A stretch of 64,000 nt of DNA from Verrucomicrobiota bacterium (lineage in GTDB: Bacteria > Verrucomicrobiota > Verrucomicrobiia > Limisphaerales > Fontisphaeraceae), in NCBI GenBank assembly GCA_037139415.1, contig JBAXGN010000002.1, forward strand, positions 43,439 through 107,438, given 5' to 3'. A program made the translations under genes and the position numbers. The notes under the pieces are model-generated. The model was given only the letters and a program-made list of their open reading frames with translations, did no database searches and had not been told where the DNA came from. Of the stretch, positions 63,213-64,000 are shown piece by piece. Every line of letters starts with the position of its first letter. The first letter of the stretch is position 1.

Positions 63213-63728
63213 ACGCCCAACCTACGCGGGCCGAAAATAATTTCAAGTCATTAGACAGGCGGTGTGGGTGCCGCGATCCGGATGGTTGCCAGGTTTTGTT
63301 TCCATGATTGCAGGATTATCCGGCAAGGCACCTCCTCATCCCGAACGAGATGAAAGATGGTAGCCGGAGCCGTCGTGAGGGGAACGGGGCATGACCTCCG
63401 GAACGTCGCCCAATAAAACCGATGCATCCCTCCAGAATGTTTCGGCGCGACGACGTTTACCGGTGGGCAGGCACCCTCGTACCGCAGACTTCCAAGTCTG
63501 CTGTGTCGCAGGTTTCCCAACCTGCGGGGTGCTGGAAATTCGGGCGCGTCGGGAAATGGCAAACGGTCTGCCGACTGGGAAGTCGGCGACACAGCAGGTT
63601 AGGAAACCTGCGGTACGTTGCACGGCGCTCAATTCATTGGCGCGTATCCCAATGCCCGATGACCCGACGTCCGGAAGGGATGCCGGAAACTCCGTTGGAG
63701 TTGGTGCAGCCTAAATCAACAATCCCTA
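63213..63728. other. Noncoding gap with REP-type inverted repeat
   Basis: About 515 bp between the FGE-like gene and the fibronectin-domain gene. Apart from the inverted repeat at 63478-63617 I find nothing I can name. Overlapping frames here are artefacts of the repeat. Confidence 0.5.
63478..63617. repeat. REP-type doublet with GTAC heads
   Basis: A 140-bp inverted pair. The left arm (63478-63527) reads cgtaccgcag...ctgctgtgtcgcagg... and contains two hairpins: gcagactt-cc-aagtctgc and the caggttt/aacctg one. The right arm (63571-63617) is its inverse with two hairpins, ending in ...aacctgcggtacg. Each arm is itself two REP-like hairpins, and both outer edges carry GTAC. The sequence differs from the 42607 doublet, so two families exist. 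Confidence 0.75.
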
Positions 63729-64000
63729 TCAAGACGGCATAAACACGGTCAGCTCCGACCAGGGGCCGTGGCCGTCTTGGCCAAAGGCGCAGATGCGGAA
63801 CGCGTAGTCCTTGCCGCGCTCCAGGCCATCCATCTTAATTTTGCTGCAGGAGCTGTGCTGCGCGCCGAGCTTCCAATTGGCGGGCACGGACGTATCGCCC
63901 AGACAATATTGCACCTCGAACATGCGCGCCCCGCGCGGGCTTTTCGCGCTGACAACCACCGTGCCGGGCAACGTACCGGCGACCACCTTTAAATTCTGCG
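63729..64000 (-). CDS. Fibronectin type III-like protein, C-terminal part
   Basis: The frame is open to the right edge of the window, so the gene starts outside it. The visible 90 residues form one beta-sandwich domain: TVVVSAKSPRGARMFEVQYC, then KIKMDGLERGKDYAFRICAF and GPWSELTVFMPS at the end, all fitting fibronectin type III (final S/T-x-(F/V) strand). Such domains are common in Verrucomicrobial surface proteins. The rest of the protein is unknown. Confidence 0.75.
   Translation of the reverse strand, partial: QNLKVVAGTLPGTVVVSAKSPRGARMFEVQYCLGDTSVPANWKLGAQHSSCSKIKMDGLERGKDYAFRICAFGQDGHGPWSELTVFMPS

Noticed and set aside
63422..63742. Plus-strand frames of about 106 codons over the second REP doublet
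   Set aside because: They are generated by the GC-rich inverted repeats and contain no protein family features.

Overview
The window looks like chromosome of a soil or freshwater Verrucomicrobiota bacterium (Pedosphaera/Limisphaerales-like). This is inferred from the mix of secreted GH78 rhamnosidase, FucP-type symporter, short secreted RHS-like proteins, a truncated sulfatase-modifying-factor domain, Tat-targeted propeller proteins, a B12-dependent ribonucleotide reductase and REP-type inverted repeats. No rRNA is present to settle the taxonomy, and one tRNA-Arg(CCG) is seen. Most of the window is ordinary, densely coded chromosome with moderately high GC.

Layout. 1-15 kb: membrane protein and fmt, MFS exporter, sugar-phosphate transferase (polyprenyl glycosylphosphotransferase), lactate permease, a propeller protein, murJ, ligA and an alpha-L-rhamnosidase. 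15-21 kb: a 963-aa LRR-Roc-COR-TIR protein, a noncoding stretch with a degenerate 42-bp tandem repeat, and two unknown proteins, one of them a long repetitive, probably beta-structured protein. 21-34 kb: FucP-like symporter, LarA-type racemase, ndk, a 1006-aa secreted putative glycoside hydrolase, a nucleotidyltransferase with PTS enzyme I, and a DUF350/lipoprotein/glutathionylspermidine-synthase-like cassette. 34-43 kb: nrdJ, der, a membrane glycosyltransferase-like protein, an AEC transporter and a secreted xylose-isomerase-like barrel.

42.5-50.5 kb is the accessory region. It holds a REP doublet, an IS4-type transposase, a 14-copy 21-bp repeat array and a tightly packed minus-strand operon. 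In that operon two small secreted proteins share a nearly identical leader (signal peptide plus an RHS-core tip motif) but have unrelated Cys-rich C-termini. They lie among lipoproteins, a membrane protein, a transglutaminase-like protein and a CdiI-type immunity protein. I consider this the best candidate for an undescribed system: an RHS-tip effector/immunity locus without the RHS shell.

51-64 kb: a second nucleotidyltransferase, psd-pssA-lysE-like genes for phospholipid synthesis and export, a five-gene extracytoplasmic redox operon (Tat proteins, 4Fe-4S proteins, PQQ-like propeller), tRNA-Arg, an AlgI/AlgJ-like polysaccharide O-acetylation pair led by a truncated FGE-like protein, a second REP-type inverted repeat, and the end of a fibronectin-type-III protein that runs off the window.
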